NCBI GenBank assembly: GCA_937922805.1
Contig: CALAJV010000016.1
Span: forward strand, 186,001-250,000
Direction: 5' to 3'
DNA length: 64,000 bases
Origin: an uncultured Acidimicrobiales bacterium
GTDB lineage: Bacteria; Actinomycetota; Acidimicrobiia; Acidimicrobiales; SZUA-35
Below the pieces are notes generated by a model, which saw only the letters and a list, made by a program, of their open reading frames with translations, made no database searches and was not told the DNA's origin. Below are positions 32,888 through 41,209 of this stretch, piece after piece. How positions within the stretch are numbered: position 1 is the first letter of the stretch; each line of letters starts with the position of its first letter. Both the position numbers and the translations under genes were made by a program.

Positions 32888-33370
32888 GTGACTTCAACTC
32901 CTAGCATGCGTCCGGTGGTTCGAGCCCTAATGATCGACCCTGGGGATCGAGTTCTCCTTGTTCAGCTGAGAGGTTCGGATTGGAGCGGGTGGATTCTGCC
33001 CGGCGGTGGCACTGAGCCAGGTGAGGATCATCACATGGCCCTTCGGCGCGAGCTAGCCGAGGAGACTGGAGTTCCAGAGGCTTTCATCGGACCCCCGCTG
33101 TGGATTAGGAGAGTGGTAGCGCCTATGACCTCAGGCAGTTATAAAGGCCAAGAAGAGACTGTCTACTTGGTTCCGTGCCACAAATTCGACGTTCAGCCCG
33201 GAATGAGCGAGGACGAACTTTTATTGGAGGGCATGGTCGGTTTCGGTTGGTGGACGGTTGCTGAAATGCGGGCTACATCCGACGAGCTCCAGCCGCGTCA
33301 ACTACCAGAACTAGTGGCTGAAGTACTCGAGCACGGCGCTCCGGTCGAACCGTTACTCATCGAAGGCTAA
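32888..33370 (+). CDS. NUDIX hydrolase
   Basis: 160 aa from GTG 32888. The complete NUDIX box is GGTEPGE-DHHMALR-RELAEETGV, matching Gx5Ex7REUXEEXGU. The upstream strand VVRALMIDPGDRVLLVQL and the GWILPGGG approach are standard. It hydrolyses a nucleoside-diphosphate-linked compound, with Mg2+; substrate unresolved. RIVVAPM-like strand (RRVVAPMTSG) and YLVPCHKF follow. Same operon as the Cys-rich protein. Confidence 0.88.
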   Translation: MTSTPSMRPVVRALMIDPGDRVLLVQLRGSDWSGWILPGGGTEPGEDHHMALRRELAEETGVPEAFIGPPLWIRRVVAPMTSGSYKGQEETVYLVPCHKFDVQPGMSEDELLLEGMVGFGWWTVAEMRATSDELQPRQLPELVAEVLEHGAPVEPLLIEG

Positions 33371-33412
33371 CGTACGCCCTGGCACCCACGGGCCTGAAGA
33401 AAAAGCTGAAGA

Positions 33413-34117
33413 CTAGAGACTAAGGAGTCCTTCAACCTCGAGGAACTTCTTCTCATTCAGCGATTCGACTACTCGGTTCGAATCTTTGAACACAAGTCGA
33501 TGAACCGAAGCATGAACAGGCCGGAAGAACATGTCTACGGCCAGGCCAAGCACCTCGACCAGATAAGCGTTAATAACGCCGCCGTGGCAAGCGATAACCA
33601 CAGTTTCGCCCGGGTGAGCGGTAACGGCCGCTTCAACTGCGTATCCCACTCGTTGCCGAAACTGTAGTGACGATTCGCTTTGGGGGTAGGCATCCCAGCG
33701 ACGGGTTTGAGCGAAACGTTCGCGAGCGCCGCGAACAACTGGTTCGCCGAGAACATCAACGGGGCGACTGTCCATGGGTAGCTTGCCGTAGAAGTGGAAC
33801 TCTTGGAGTTCCTCGAAGACTTGTACGTCTAACCCATGGTGGCCGGCAATTGCTTTGCCGGTGTCGTTGGCCCGCAGTAACTGTGAGCTATACACGGCTG
33901 CGACAGGCTCGTCGGCCAAATAGCGGCCAACACATTCTGCTTGGTTGCGTCCGAGATCGGAGAGCGGAGGGTCAACCCAGTCGCCGATAGTTGACGTTTC
34001 GGGGTCGGGCCACTGTTGTTGCCCATGCCGCACGAGGATTAGGCGGCCTGCGTCTTGATCTTTGCTGAGGAAGACACGATCGATTGGTGTTGGCTCTGGC
34101 GCTTTAGCTGTGGTCAC
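33413..34117 (-). CDS. Histidine phosphatase superfamily protein
   Basis: 234 aa from GTG 34117. The catalytic motif is LILVRHGQQQWP, and the second catalytic His is in VVIACHGGVINAYL; DPPLSDLGRNQAECV and VYSSQLLRANDTGKAI are the supporting phosphate-pocket regions. It belongs with the phosphoglycerate-mutase-like phosphatases of broad or unknown substrate, in the cytosol. It lies 10 nt beyond the sufU stop on the same strand, so it may be the last gene of the suf operon, though no suf function is known for this family. Confidence 0.85.
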   Translation of the reverse strand: MTTAKAPEPTPIDRVFLSKDQDAGRLILVRHGQQQWPDPETSTIGDWVDPPLSDLGRNQAECVGRYLADEPVAAVYSSQLLRANDTGKAIAGHHGLDVQVFEELQEFHFYGKLPMDSRPVDVLGEPVVRGARERFAQTRRWDAYPQSESSLQFRQRVGYAVEAAVTAHPGETVVIACHGGVINAYLVEVLGLAVDMFFRPVHASVHRLVFKDSNRVVESLNEKKFLEVEGLLSL

Positions 34118-34127
34118 GGGCGACTAG

Positions 34128-34628
34128 CTATTCCGTGTCGGGTGATGACGCTAGTTCATCGAATGCCTGGCTCAACGTATTCCAGCTCAGTGTGGCGCAT
34201 TTGATTCGCACCGGGAACTTCACTACTCCCCGAAGCGCTTCCAGATCGCCCAATGGTAGTTCAGTATCGATGGCTTGAGCATCGGCGTCGGCTTCGGACC
34301 CGTCGCCACCTATCTCAGCGCTGTGAACTGACATCATCGACTTGAACGTGGAGGTTAGAGCCTTAGCATCATCGACGCTTTTTCCCTTTACCGCAGCCGA
34401 CATCATCGAGGCCGACGATTGCGAAATAGAGCATCCTTGGCCGTCGATCTTGATGTCGGTCACAAGGCCGTCGTCATCAACGTCGATGAAGATCACAACT
34501 TCGTCACCACACAACGGGTTGAAGCCTTCGGCCCTGTGAGCCGGGGGAGTCTCAAGCTGACCTCGATTACGAGGACTACGGTAGTGATCGATAATGATCT
34601 CTCGATAAAGATCTTCCAGTCCGGACAA
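34128..34628 (-). CDS. sufU: SufU-type Fe-S assembly sulfurtransferase
   Basis: 166 aa from TTG 34628, with AGAGGA 9 nt upstream. SufU pattern: LYREIIIDHYRSPRNRG, NPLCGDEV, GQGCSISQSSASMM and RIKCATLSW. The three Cys and the Asp of CGDE are the zinc and sulfur-accepting residues; all are present. The insertion between GCSIS and IKC that separates SufU from IscU is present (residues about 95-135, acidic). It accepts persulfide from SufS. Third gene of sufC-sufS-sufU, 22 nt after sufS. Confidence 0.93.
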   Translation of the reverse strand: MSGLEDLYREIIIDHYRSPRNRGQLETPPAHRAEGFNPLCGDEVVIFIDVDDDGLVTDIKIDGQGCSISQSSASMMSAAVKGKSVDDAKALTSTFKSMMSVHSAEIGGDGSEADADAQAIDTELPLGDLEALRGVVKFPVRIKCATLSWNTLSQAFDELASSPDTE

Positions 34629-34650
34629 CGTCTAAATCCTCTCTTGCCAT

Positions 34651-35886
34651 CTATATGGCAAAGAAATCTCTTGCTTTCTTCAGCGCTGCGACCAGAGCAT
34701 CAATATCGTCGGTGTCGTTGTAAATATAGACGCTGGCTCTTGCCGTAGCGGCAACACCAAAGTGTTTCATTAGTGGCTTGGCACAGTGATGGCCTGGTCG
34801 AATGCAAACAGCCTCGCTGTCGAGGATCTGGCTGACATCGTGAGCATGGACGTCGGCAAGTTCAAACGACAAGACGCCCCCTCGGGCCGCAGGCTCGGAT
34901 GGTCCGAAAACCCGGACCGCTGATCCAAGCTCTTCATCTAAGGTCCGGAGGGCGTAAGCGGTTAGCTCAACTTCGTGGCGTCGGATTTCGTCCATTCCGA
35001 TTGTTTGTAGATAGTCGATTGCCGCGCCGAGGCCGACCGCTTCGGCGATTGGGGGTGTGCCCGCCTCGAACTTGCCCGGGAGTCCATCAGCGGTGAACCC
35101 TTCGGTAGTGACGTTTATGATCATTCCGCCGCCACCTAAGAACGGAGGCATCGAATCGAGCAGTTCTTCGCGGCCCCAAAGAACACCAATTCCCGAAGGG
35201 CCGAGCATCTTATGGCCGCTGAACGCAACAAAGTCTGCTCCCATTGCTGTTACATCGGTGGCCATGTGGGGAACAGACTGACAGGCATCGATTAGAACTT
35301 TGGCCCCTGCGTTGTTAGCAGCGGCGACAAGTAGATCAACTGGCGTGATAGATCCGGTCACGTTCGACATTGAGGTTACGGCTAGCAATTTTGCACCGTC
35401 GAGAAGTGTGTTCAGATCAGCCAAATCGAGCTGACCGTCGTCAGTGACTGGAATCCATCGAATTTCGAAACCAAGCTCGACCGCGAGCATCTGCCAGGGG
35501 ACAATGTTGGCGTGATGCTCGAGCATCGACAGAACTATGGCGTCGCCAGGCCCAAGGTTTGGTCGACCCCAGCTGTGGGCTACGAGGTTGATAGCTTCAG
35601 TAGCGTTTTTGGTGAACACCACCTCGTTCGTGGAACCGGCGCCGATAAAGTCGGCAACTTTTTTCCGAGCACCTTCGTAGCCGTTGGTGGCCCGCTCCGC
35701 GAGTTGGTAGACGCCGCGGTGGACATTTGCATAGCTATGTTCGTAAAGCTCGTCCATGGCTGACAGGACTTGACGGGGACGCTGCGATGACGCAGCGGAG
35801 TCCAAAAAGACCAACTTCTTTCCATCTTGGCGTTGATCCAGAATTGGGAAGTCTTGCCGAATGAGGGCAACGTCGAGAGAGCTCAT
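34651..35886 (-). CDS. sufS: Cysteine desulfurase SufS
   Basis: 411 aa, full length. PLP Lys is in FSGHKMLGPSG, the cofactor-binding His in SMLEHHANIVPW, and the active-site Cys in RPGHHCAKPLM. It converts Cys to Ala and passes the persulfide to SufU. All catalytic residues are present, in contrast to the upstream SufC. The start codon overlaps the sufC stop by 4 nt, indicating translational coupling. Confidence 0.95.
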   Translation of the reverse strand: MSSLDVALIRQDFPILDQRQDGKKLVFLDSAASSQRPRQVLSAMDELYEHSYANVHRGVYQLAERATNGYEGARKKVADFIGAGSTNEVVFTKNATEAINLVAHSWGRPNLGPGDAIVLSMLEHHANIVPWQMLAVELGFEIRWIPVTDDGQLDLADLNTLLDGAKLLAVTSMSNVTGSITPVDLLVAAANNAGAKVLIDACQSVPHMATDVTAMGADFVAFSGHKMLGPSGIGVLWGREELLDSMPPFLGGGGMIINVTTEGFTADGLPGKFEAGTPPIAEAVGLGAAIDYLQTIGMDEIRRHEVELTAYALRTLDEELGSAVRVFGPSEPAARGGVLSFELADVHAHDVSQILDSEAVCIRPGHHCAKPLMKHFGVAATARASVYIYNDTDDIDALVAALKKARDFFAI

Positions 35887-36647
35887 GCGAAGCTCTCAAA
35901 GCCGTCAGCTTGTAGTTGGTTGGTTAGCTCTGGGCCGCCGGAGGCCGCGATACAGCCATCGATTAGCACGTGCACATGATCGGGCTTTAGATGATCAAGA
36001 AGTTGTTCAGAGCAGGTGATAGCCAGGGTGCCGAGCTTTGGTCGGTTACTTCGCACTGCGTGGACTCCACTAGCCATCATTTTCAAAGCGTCGATCTCCA
36101 ATTCAGAGTCGGTGTTATCGAGGATTGCCATCGCTGGTTCCAAAATCGCCATTTGCAAAATCTCGTTGCATCTCTTTTCAGTATCGGAGAATCCCTCGTT
36201 GAGGTATCGGTCCACGAACGAAGAGTCCATTTCGAGCCGCTCGATCCAGTCCGTCAACATTGATCGGAGTTCGGAAACGCTGATTTCGATTCCTTTTCGG
36301 GCGGACAAGGCCTGTCGAAGGAAGCTCAAGACCGAGATTCCAGCGATCTCTTGGGGGTACTGAAAAGCAAGAAATAGGCCAGCTTTGCCTCGAACGTCTG
36401 TGGCCCAGTCAGTTATATCGTCGCCCTGGAACTCGATGCGGCCAGATGTGACGCCATACTCTGGCGATCCAAGTAGAGCTGATGCCAACGTCGATTTGCC
36501 TGAACCGTCGGGGCCGACGAGTGCATGAACCTCTCCTTCGCGCACTGTGAGCGACACTCCTTTTAGAATCTCGATTCCGGGTTCACTCTCAGTTGTCGGC
36601 GTCGAAACGTGGAGGTTCTGGATCTGAAAAAGAGGTTCATCAGCCAT
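35883..36647 (-). CDS. sufC: SufC-like ABC ATPase with degenerate catalytic motifs
   Basis: 254 aa, normal SufC length. The SufC fold and Q-loop (LFLAFQYPQEIAGISVLSFL) are clear, and Walker A is kept (GPDGSGKST, Lys51). The remaining ATPase motifs are altered: the ABC signature reads FSDTEKRCNEILQM where FSGGEKKRNEILQM is expected (153-157); Walker B reads AILDNTDSELEIDAL where LDETDSGLDIDAL is expected, so the catalytic Glu (E. coli Glu171) is Asn178; the H-loop reads AITCSEQ, so the switch His (E. coli His203) is Cys212. It can probably bind ATP but is unlikely to hydrolyse it normally. First gene of the sufC-sufS-sufU operon; no sufD is present. Confidence 0.9.
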   Translation of the reverse strand: MADEPLFQIQNLHVSTPTTESEPGIEILKGVSLTVREGEVHALVGPDGSGKSTLASALLGSPEYGVTSGRIEFQGDDITDWATDVRGKAGLFLAFQYPQEIAGISVLSFLRQALSARKGIEISVSELRSMLTDWIERLEMDSSFVDRYLNEGFSDTEKRCNEILQMAILEPAMAILDNTDSELEIDALKMMASGVHAVRSNRPKLGTLAITCSEQLLDHLKPDHVHVLIDGCIAASGGPELTNQLQADGFESFA

Positions 36648-36825
36648 TCGGTCAGTCTATGGCTGTTTGCCGTCATCCAGGGCACCGTGCGACGAGGGTC
36701 ATCGACTAATTGGATGGGCTGTAGATCGTGGTTCGCTGTGGTGAAGTCGCTGGACTACACAGACTTGCCGGGGCTGAGATTACCGTAGCGGTGGTGATGA
36801 CCTAATAACCTGAGATACTCAGTTG

Positions 36826-37737
36826 GTGGAGTCCACCCCAACACCGCCTCGAACACCGGATACGGCGGCGTCAACTTCAGCCAGTAGCGCACATCGACCG
36901 GGTGGGGGTGGCCGGCCGCCCGACGGGCCCCAGCCGTCGCGACCCAAACAAACTGATGCCGCTGTCCAACCGCCTTCGAGCGCCATTTCAGCGCTCGGTC
37001 TGACCAAGCTGTTCGGCCGCACTATCGCGGTCGACAAGCTAACGCTGCATGTACCTCATGGTTCATTTTTCGGGTTGGTCGGCCCAAACGGCGCCGGAAA
37101 AAGCACGACGATCTCGATGATCACCGGCTTACTCCGCCCCGATGCGGGAGAAGTTTGGATTGGGGCCAACGAGACCTGGTCTGACCCAGTTGCGGCCAAG
37201 CAACAGATTGGTGTGCTTCCCGAGAATCTCCGGCTGTTCGAACGGCTTACTGGCGCAGAAATGCTTCAGTACATAGGGCAAATCCGTGGCCTTAAGACCG
37301 AAGTAGTCCTCAGCCGTCGCGACGATTTGCTGGAAACGCTTGGCCTTCAAGATGCGGGAGGCAAGCTCATTACTGATTACAGCACCGGAATGCGAAAGAA
37401 AATCGGTCTAGCGGCTGCGCTTCTTCATGCCCCGCAAGTGCTCTTTCTGGATGAGCCGTTTGAGTCGGTGGACCCGGTATCGGTTCGTACTATCCGCACC
37501 GTCTTGGAGCGGTTTACCGAGTCTGGGGCCACCATTGTTTTCTCATCGCATGTCATGGCCATCGTCGAAGACCTATGTGATCGGGTAGCGGTTATGAACG
37601 CAGGAAAGCTTGTTTCCAGTGGCACATTGGCGGACGTAACGCAGGGACAGCGACTCGAGGACGCATTCATAGAGTTGATCGGGGCCGAAGAAACTGATGC
37701 AGGATCGCTTTCATGGTTGCAACGTTCGCCCGACTAA
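36826..37737 (+). CDS. ABC transporter ATP-binding protein
   Basis: 303 aa from GTG 36826 (TTG 36823 possible); no ribosome site is visible, and a GATACT hexamer 6 nt upstream of the GTG would permit a leaderless transcript. After a 50-residue Pro/Ser-rich extension comes a complete nucleotide-binding domain: Walker A GPNGAGKST, Q-loop IGVLPENL, signature YSTGMRKK, Walker B VLFLDEPFESVDP and H-loop VFSSHVMA. The GMRKK-type signature is typical of CcmA/export families. It is translationally coupled to the permease (25-nt overlap). Export substrate unknown. Confidence 0.9.
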   Translation: MESTPTPPRTPDTAASTSASSAHRPGGGGRPPDGPQPSRPKQTDAAVQPPSSAISALGLTKLFGRTIAVDKLTLHVPHGSFFGLVGPNGAGKSTTISMITGLLRPDAGEVWIGANETWSDPVAAKQQIGVLPENLRLFERLTGAEMLQYIGQIRGLKTEVVLSRRDDLLETLGLQDAGGKLITDYSTGMRKKIGLAAALLHAPQVLFLDEPFESVDPVSVRTIRTVLERFTESGATIVFSSHVMAIVEDLCDRVAVMNAGKLVSSGTLADVTQGQRLEDAFIELIGAEETDAGSLSWLQRSPD

Positions 37738-39272
37738 AGCTGAAGCTGCTTCGAAACAGCGTTCGAGGGAAACCACAAGATGTCGTGTCATTGCTACTAG
37801 CAATGTTCATGGGGGTCGGTCTTGTTTTCGGGACAGTAGCGGCCGTTGTGTACCTTCGAACTCAAGCACCGGAACTAGTAGGTCTTTGGGTTATCAACTT
37901 GTTCGCTCTACTTTCTGTGGTGTGGCTAATCTTCCCAATGCTGGCCGGTTCCACCGATGGCACCGTTGATCCGGCCAAGCTAGCCCACCTACCATTGACC
38001 GATTGGAACTGGATCACTGGGCTACTGACCGCAGCCATGGTTGGTGTCGCTCCAATAGCCACGTTGTTGTTCTTGATCCTTTGGGTAGTGACAGCTCAAA
38101 CAATAGGTCAAGGCTTGTACCTGCTTGCCTCGTCAATGGTGTTGCTTGCGATTTGCGTGGTCAGCGCCCAAGCGGGCACTGCCTTCATGTCGGGGCTCGT
38201 CCGAGGTCGAAAAACCAGAGATATCGCTGGTGCATTGCTAGCCATGTTTGCCGTCTCGTTCGGCTTCGGATTCCAATTCGTTGTCGACCCGCTGTTCGAT
38301 CTGACCGAAGCTCAGCTTGGATTGGGAGCCCGTTGGTTCCGGTGGCTTCCCGGTGGGTGGATTGGCCAGGGGGTGGCATGGTCTCGTGACGGGGACTGGA
38401 TAAAGGCCGGTGGTGCTCTTGTCGCTGGTGTCGGCTACGTAGCCGTTGTCTCCATGGTTTGGTGGCGCCAGCTTCAGACACTTCTGACGAGTACCGAGGA
38501 GCGGGGCGGGAATGGCGCTAAGTCAGATCGGTTCATGCCGCCGGTAGGAGAGCTGCTTCCGCTCGATATCCGAACGTCGCTGGCCCGGTCCCTGAAAGAG
38601 ATTCGTCGTGATCCGAGAATCTGGACCACGGTGGTCGGCCAACTGCCGTTGATAATTATTTTGGGGTTTCCTATTTCTCAGTGGGATAACGAGCGGCTTG
38701 TTCTGTTCTCTGGAATGATCGGGTTCTACGGGGGCATGCTGACCGCTAACTTGTTCGGCGTCGATAGCCGATCGGCTTGGATTGATCTATCGGCGGCGCC
38801 GTCAATGAGGCCGATTCTGTGGGGCAAATCCCTGGCTTATGCATTGTTGGTCGGCCCGTTAGGAATTGTGATGGCTTTAGTGTTAGTCCTGTGGAAAGGG
38901 GGAGCGGTTTATATGGTGGGCGGCATCGCGTTAACGGTGGCCGGCTTCGGTGCGGTTGCCCACGTAATGATTCCTACGTCAGTCATTCACCCGATTCCTT
39001 TATTGGAGGAAACAAACTTATTCGGTGGCCAAGCCGGTGGGAGTGTAAGCGCTGGCATTCGAGTTCTGATCGCCATTTTCTTGGGTTCGCTATATGTTGC
39101 GCCGGCCGCCGGGTTGATGGCAGGGGCAGCTTGGCTTAGCCCGTGGGCCACAATCGCGGCGTCGCCCGTTGTGGCCGTCTGGGGTTGGCTACTTTGGACT
39201 CGGGGGATCGACAAAGCAGAGAACCGAATACACACTGATCAATCAAAGTTTCTTGCTGCGCTTACGCCGTAG
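37713..39272 (+). CDS. ABC transporter membrane protein (exporter-type)
   Basis: 519 aa from ATG 37713, overlapping the ATPase gene by 25 nt. About ten hydrophobic segments are visible, e.g. VSLLLAMFMGVGLVFGTVAA, LWVINLFALLSVVWLIFPML, GLLTAAMVGVAPIATLLFLI and near the C-terminus LIAIFLGSLYVAPAAGLMAG. A cytoplasmic loop with LPLDIRTSLARSLKEIRRDP separates the two halves. This is the ABC-2-like permease type partnered with CcmA-like ATPases. It forms an exporter with the upstream gene; the cargo cannot be inferred. Confidence 0.82.
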   Translation: MVATFARLKLKLLRNSVRGKPQDVVSLLLAMFMGVGLVFGTVAAVVYLRTQAPELVGLWVINLFALLSVVWLIFPMLAGSTDGTVDPAKLAHLPLTDWNWITGLLTAAMVGVAPIATLLFLILWVVTAQTIGQGLYLLASSMVLLAICVVSAQAGTAFMSGLVRGRKTRDIAGALLAMFAVSFGFGFQFVVDPLFDLTEAQLGLGARWFRWLPGGWIGQGVAWSRDGDWIKAGGALVAGVGYVAVVSMVWWRQLQTLLTSTEERGGNGAKSDRFMPPVGELLPLDIRTSLARSLKEIRRDPRIWTTVVGQLPLIIILGFPISQWDNERLVLFSGMIGFYGGMLTANLFGVDSRSAWIDLSAAPSMRPILWGKSLAYALLVGPLGIVMALVLVLWKGGAVYMVGGIALTVAGFGAVAHVMIPTSVIHPIPLLEETNLFGGQAGGSVSAGIRVLIAIFLGSLYVAPAAGLMAGAAWLSPWATIAASPVVAVWGWLLWTRGIDKAENRIHTDQSKFLAALTP

Positions 39273-39293
39273 CGTGGCTTCGGAGTTAGCGGA

Positions 39294-40145
39294 TCAGGCC
39301 CCACCCGAGCTATTCATCGAAGCAACTATCGCTCGGAAATGTGATGGTGACACTCCGGTCCGAGAACGAAAAAACTTGGTGAAGTTCGAGGCTTCAGAGA
39401 AGCGAAGCTCGCGGGCGACAATCGCTATGTCGGAATCGGACCATGCGAGCCGCCGTCGCGCTTCGAGGATCACTCGAGCGTCGATCACTTCTTTCGGGCG
39501 TTGGTTTAGGCTCGCCGCGGTTGCTCGAGCCACAGATCGGGTGGAAGCCCCAATACGTTGAGCATGCCAAGCAACTGAACGTTCGCCGATGTTGAGATCG
39601 ATGCTATCGACAAATGCTTTGGCCAGTTGCTGGCCCGGGGCATTGCTTGAATCGTCCGTCTTTGCTTGACGAGCGAAAAGGCGAAGAACTACACCGACAA
39701 CGGCGGCGGCCACTGCGTGATCTTGGTTCGATTCTAGGTCGGCCGTCATCCATTCGATTTGTTGCTGAAGTCGATTAGTGTCCGCTCCAAGTTGAGTGAT
39801 GCTTGTCGTTCCGATGAAGTGATCGAATAACGGAAGTTCCGGTATCACCGATGAATCAAAGACAACCACATCGGCGTCGAAGTCATCGTCAGAATTACTC
39901 CATCGTTGAACCTGTCCAGGTCGAATCCAAATAGCGGAACCTGGGTTCATCTCTATGTCGCAGAAGTCGACCATATGTCGGCCGCTTCCCCGCGTGCAGT
40001 GAATGAAAACATGAAACCGAACGAGCTCGATTGGTGGGCCGTCAAGACCGTCAGCGTCCACTCGTTCTTGGATCTTGGAGCGAACGAAGTTGGTATTGGT
40101 CACGTTGACCACGCGACTCAGAGTCATCTCAACGATCTCGTCCAT
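39294..40145 (-). CDS. AraC family transcriptional regulator
   Basis: 283 aa. The N-terminal cupin-like sensor (VHIHCTRGSGRHMVDFCDIE-like stretch, written here as FIHCTRGSGRHMVDF, and NPGSAIWIRPGQVQRW) is followed by a linker, then two helix-turn-helix motifs (QRIGASTRSVARATAASL and IAIVARELRFSEASNFTKFF) ending in RSRTGVSPSHFR. It is divergent from three plus-strand genes (40271-42295) across 125 nt, so it probably controls them. Ligand unknown. Confidence 0.9.
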   Translation of the reverse strand: MDEIVEMTLSRVVNVTNTNFVRSKIQERVDADGLDGPPIELVRFHVFIHCTRGSGRHMVDFCDIEMNPGSAIWIRPGQVQRWSNSDDDFDADVVVFDSSVIPELPLFDHFIGTTSITQLGADTNRLQQQIEWMTADLESNQDHAVAAAVVGVVLRLFARQAKTDDSSNAPGQQLAKAFVDSIDLNIGERSVAWHAQRIGASTRSVARATAASLNQRPKEVIDARVILEARRRLAWSDSDIAIVARELRFSEASNFTKFFRSRTGVSPSHFRAIVASMNSSGGA

Positions 40146-40270
40146 GTCGGAGGAGCCTAGCGGCGAAGTGTCCGATTCTGATAAGTGGATGTCGACTGTA
40201 AACCTTTGTATCTACCGCTGGCGCTTCTTAACTGGTTGTATCCGAATAGTGGGCGAACAGAGGAGATGAC

Positions 40271-40651
40271 ATGGGAATAAGAGCGAACGGAGCGCCGACC
40301 TGGGTTACAGGTTTGGCCATCTTTATTGGGCTTTTCAGCGTTGTTGCTGGGCTAGCGATTATGGTCGACCCGGCGATAATGAACATCGACGACTCGGTCG
40401 TCGGCCGCCAATGGGGAGGTCGCAATATGGGGCTAGGTGTGGTTCTCTTAGTAGCTGTGGCGCTACGTAACGCCAAAGCCTACGTGGCTGGCTTCGCCGC
40501 CGGACTGTTTCGAGATATCGGCGACTTGGTGGGAGCGATCGACGATGGAGCGTCACCGATCGTTCCAATCGTGTTCCTCGTTGTCGGTGTCGCTGCGATC
40601 GGTGGAGTTTTCAAGGCCGGGGGACTAACCTCCGACGCATCGTTCGACTGA
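40271..40651 (+). CDS. Small membrane protein (about four transmembrane segments)
   Basis: 126 aa from ATG 40271, with GAGGAG 6 nt upstream. Hydrophobic segments: VTGLAIFIGLFSVVAGLAIM, GLGVVLLVAVAL, YVAGFAAGLFRDIGDLVGAI and PIVPIVFLVVGVAAIGGVF. It resembles the DUF4267/DUF4345-type small membrane proteins, but I am not certain. First gene of the set divergent from the AraC regulator. Confidence 0.65.
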   Translation: MGIRANGAPTWVTGLAIFIGLFSVVAGLAIMVDPAIMNIDDSVVGRQWGGRNMGLGVVLLVAVALRNAKAYVAGFAAGLFRDIGDLVGAIDDGASPIVPIVFLVVGVAAIGGVFKAGGLTSDASFD

Positions 40652-40704
40652 ATGATCAGTTCTCGCTGTGAGCCGGTGACAACTAAGTGAGGGAGAAGAA
40701 CAAG

Positions 40705-41130
40705 ATGAGCTTTCTGCGCAGACGGGCACCCCGAATTATCCTCGACGTCGCACTGTTGGTCGGGTTCGTTGCCGAGTTCGTGACTAGAGAAGGGCCCGAC
40801 TACGACCTTCATTCTTGGATAGGCATAGTTCTGATTCCCATGATCTCGGTTCATCTTGCCGCCAACTGGCGCTGGGTGATCAGCACTTTTCGAAGACGAG
40901 GGAGCCATCCCGAATGGCCGCTCGCCCGGTTTAACACAGTGTTCTCAGTGACGACGGCGATTTGTATCGTGTCTGGTTTCCCGTTGTGGCTCGAATGGAC
41001 CGACAGCAGTGCTCTGAGTGTCGCCCACAATCTGACCGGATTGCTTGCGATCGTTTTGGCGCTATCTCACTTATGGCGGAATCGACGTCGACTCTCAGTG
41101 CTTCTGGGTCGAACAGCTGCGTCTTCGTAA
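40705..41130 (+). CDS. DUF4405-like membrane protein with conserved histidines
   Basis: 141 aa from ATG 40705, with GGGAG 9 nt upstream; GTG 40687 is the alternative. Four hydrophobic segments carry His in positions typical of b-type haem membrane proteins: DLHSWIGIVLIP, ISVHLAANWRW, LSVAHNLTGLLAIV and LSHLWRN. DUF4405 proteins are related to the cytochrome b561 / formate dehydrogenase gamma fold. It may bind haem and take part in electron transfer; that is inference. Second gene of the AraC-linked set. Confidence 0.7.
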   Translation: MSFLRRRAPRIILDVALLVGFVAEFVTREGPDYDLHSWIGIVLIPMISVHLAANWRWVISTFRRRGSHPEWPLARFNTVFSVTTAICIVSGFPLWLEWTDSSALSVAHNLTGLLAIVLALSHLWRNRRRLSVLLGRTAASS

Positions 41131-41209
41131 GCGCCTACTCCCAACCACCTGCTGATCCAACGGACACTTATCCAACGGACACTCAACAAACTGAAAGGTT
41201 CGAACTCGC

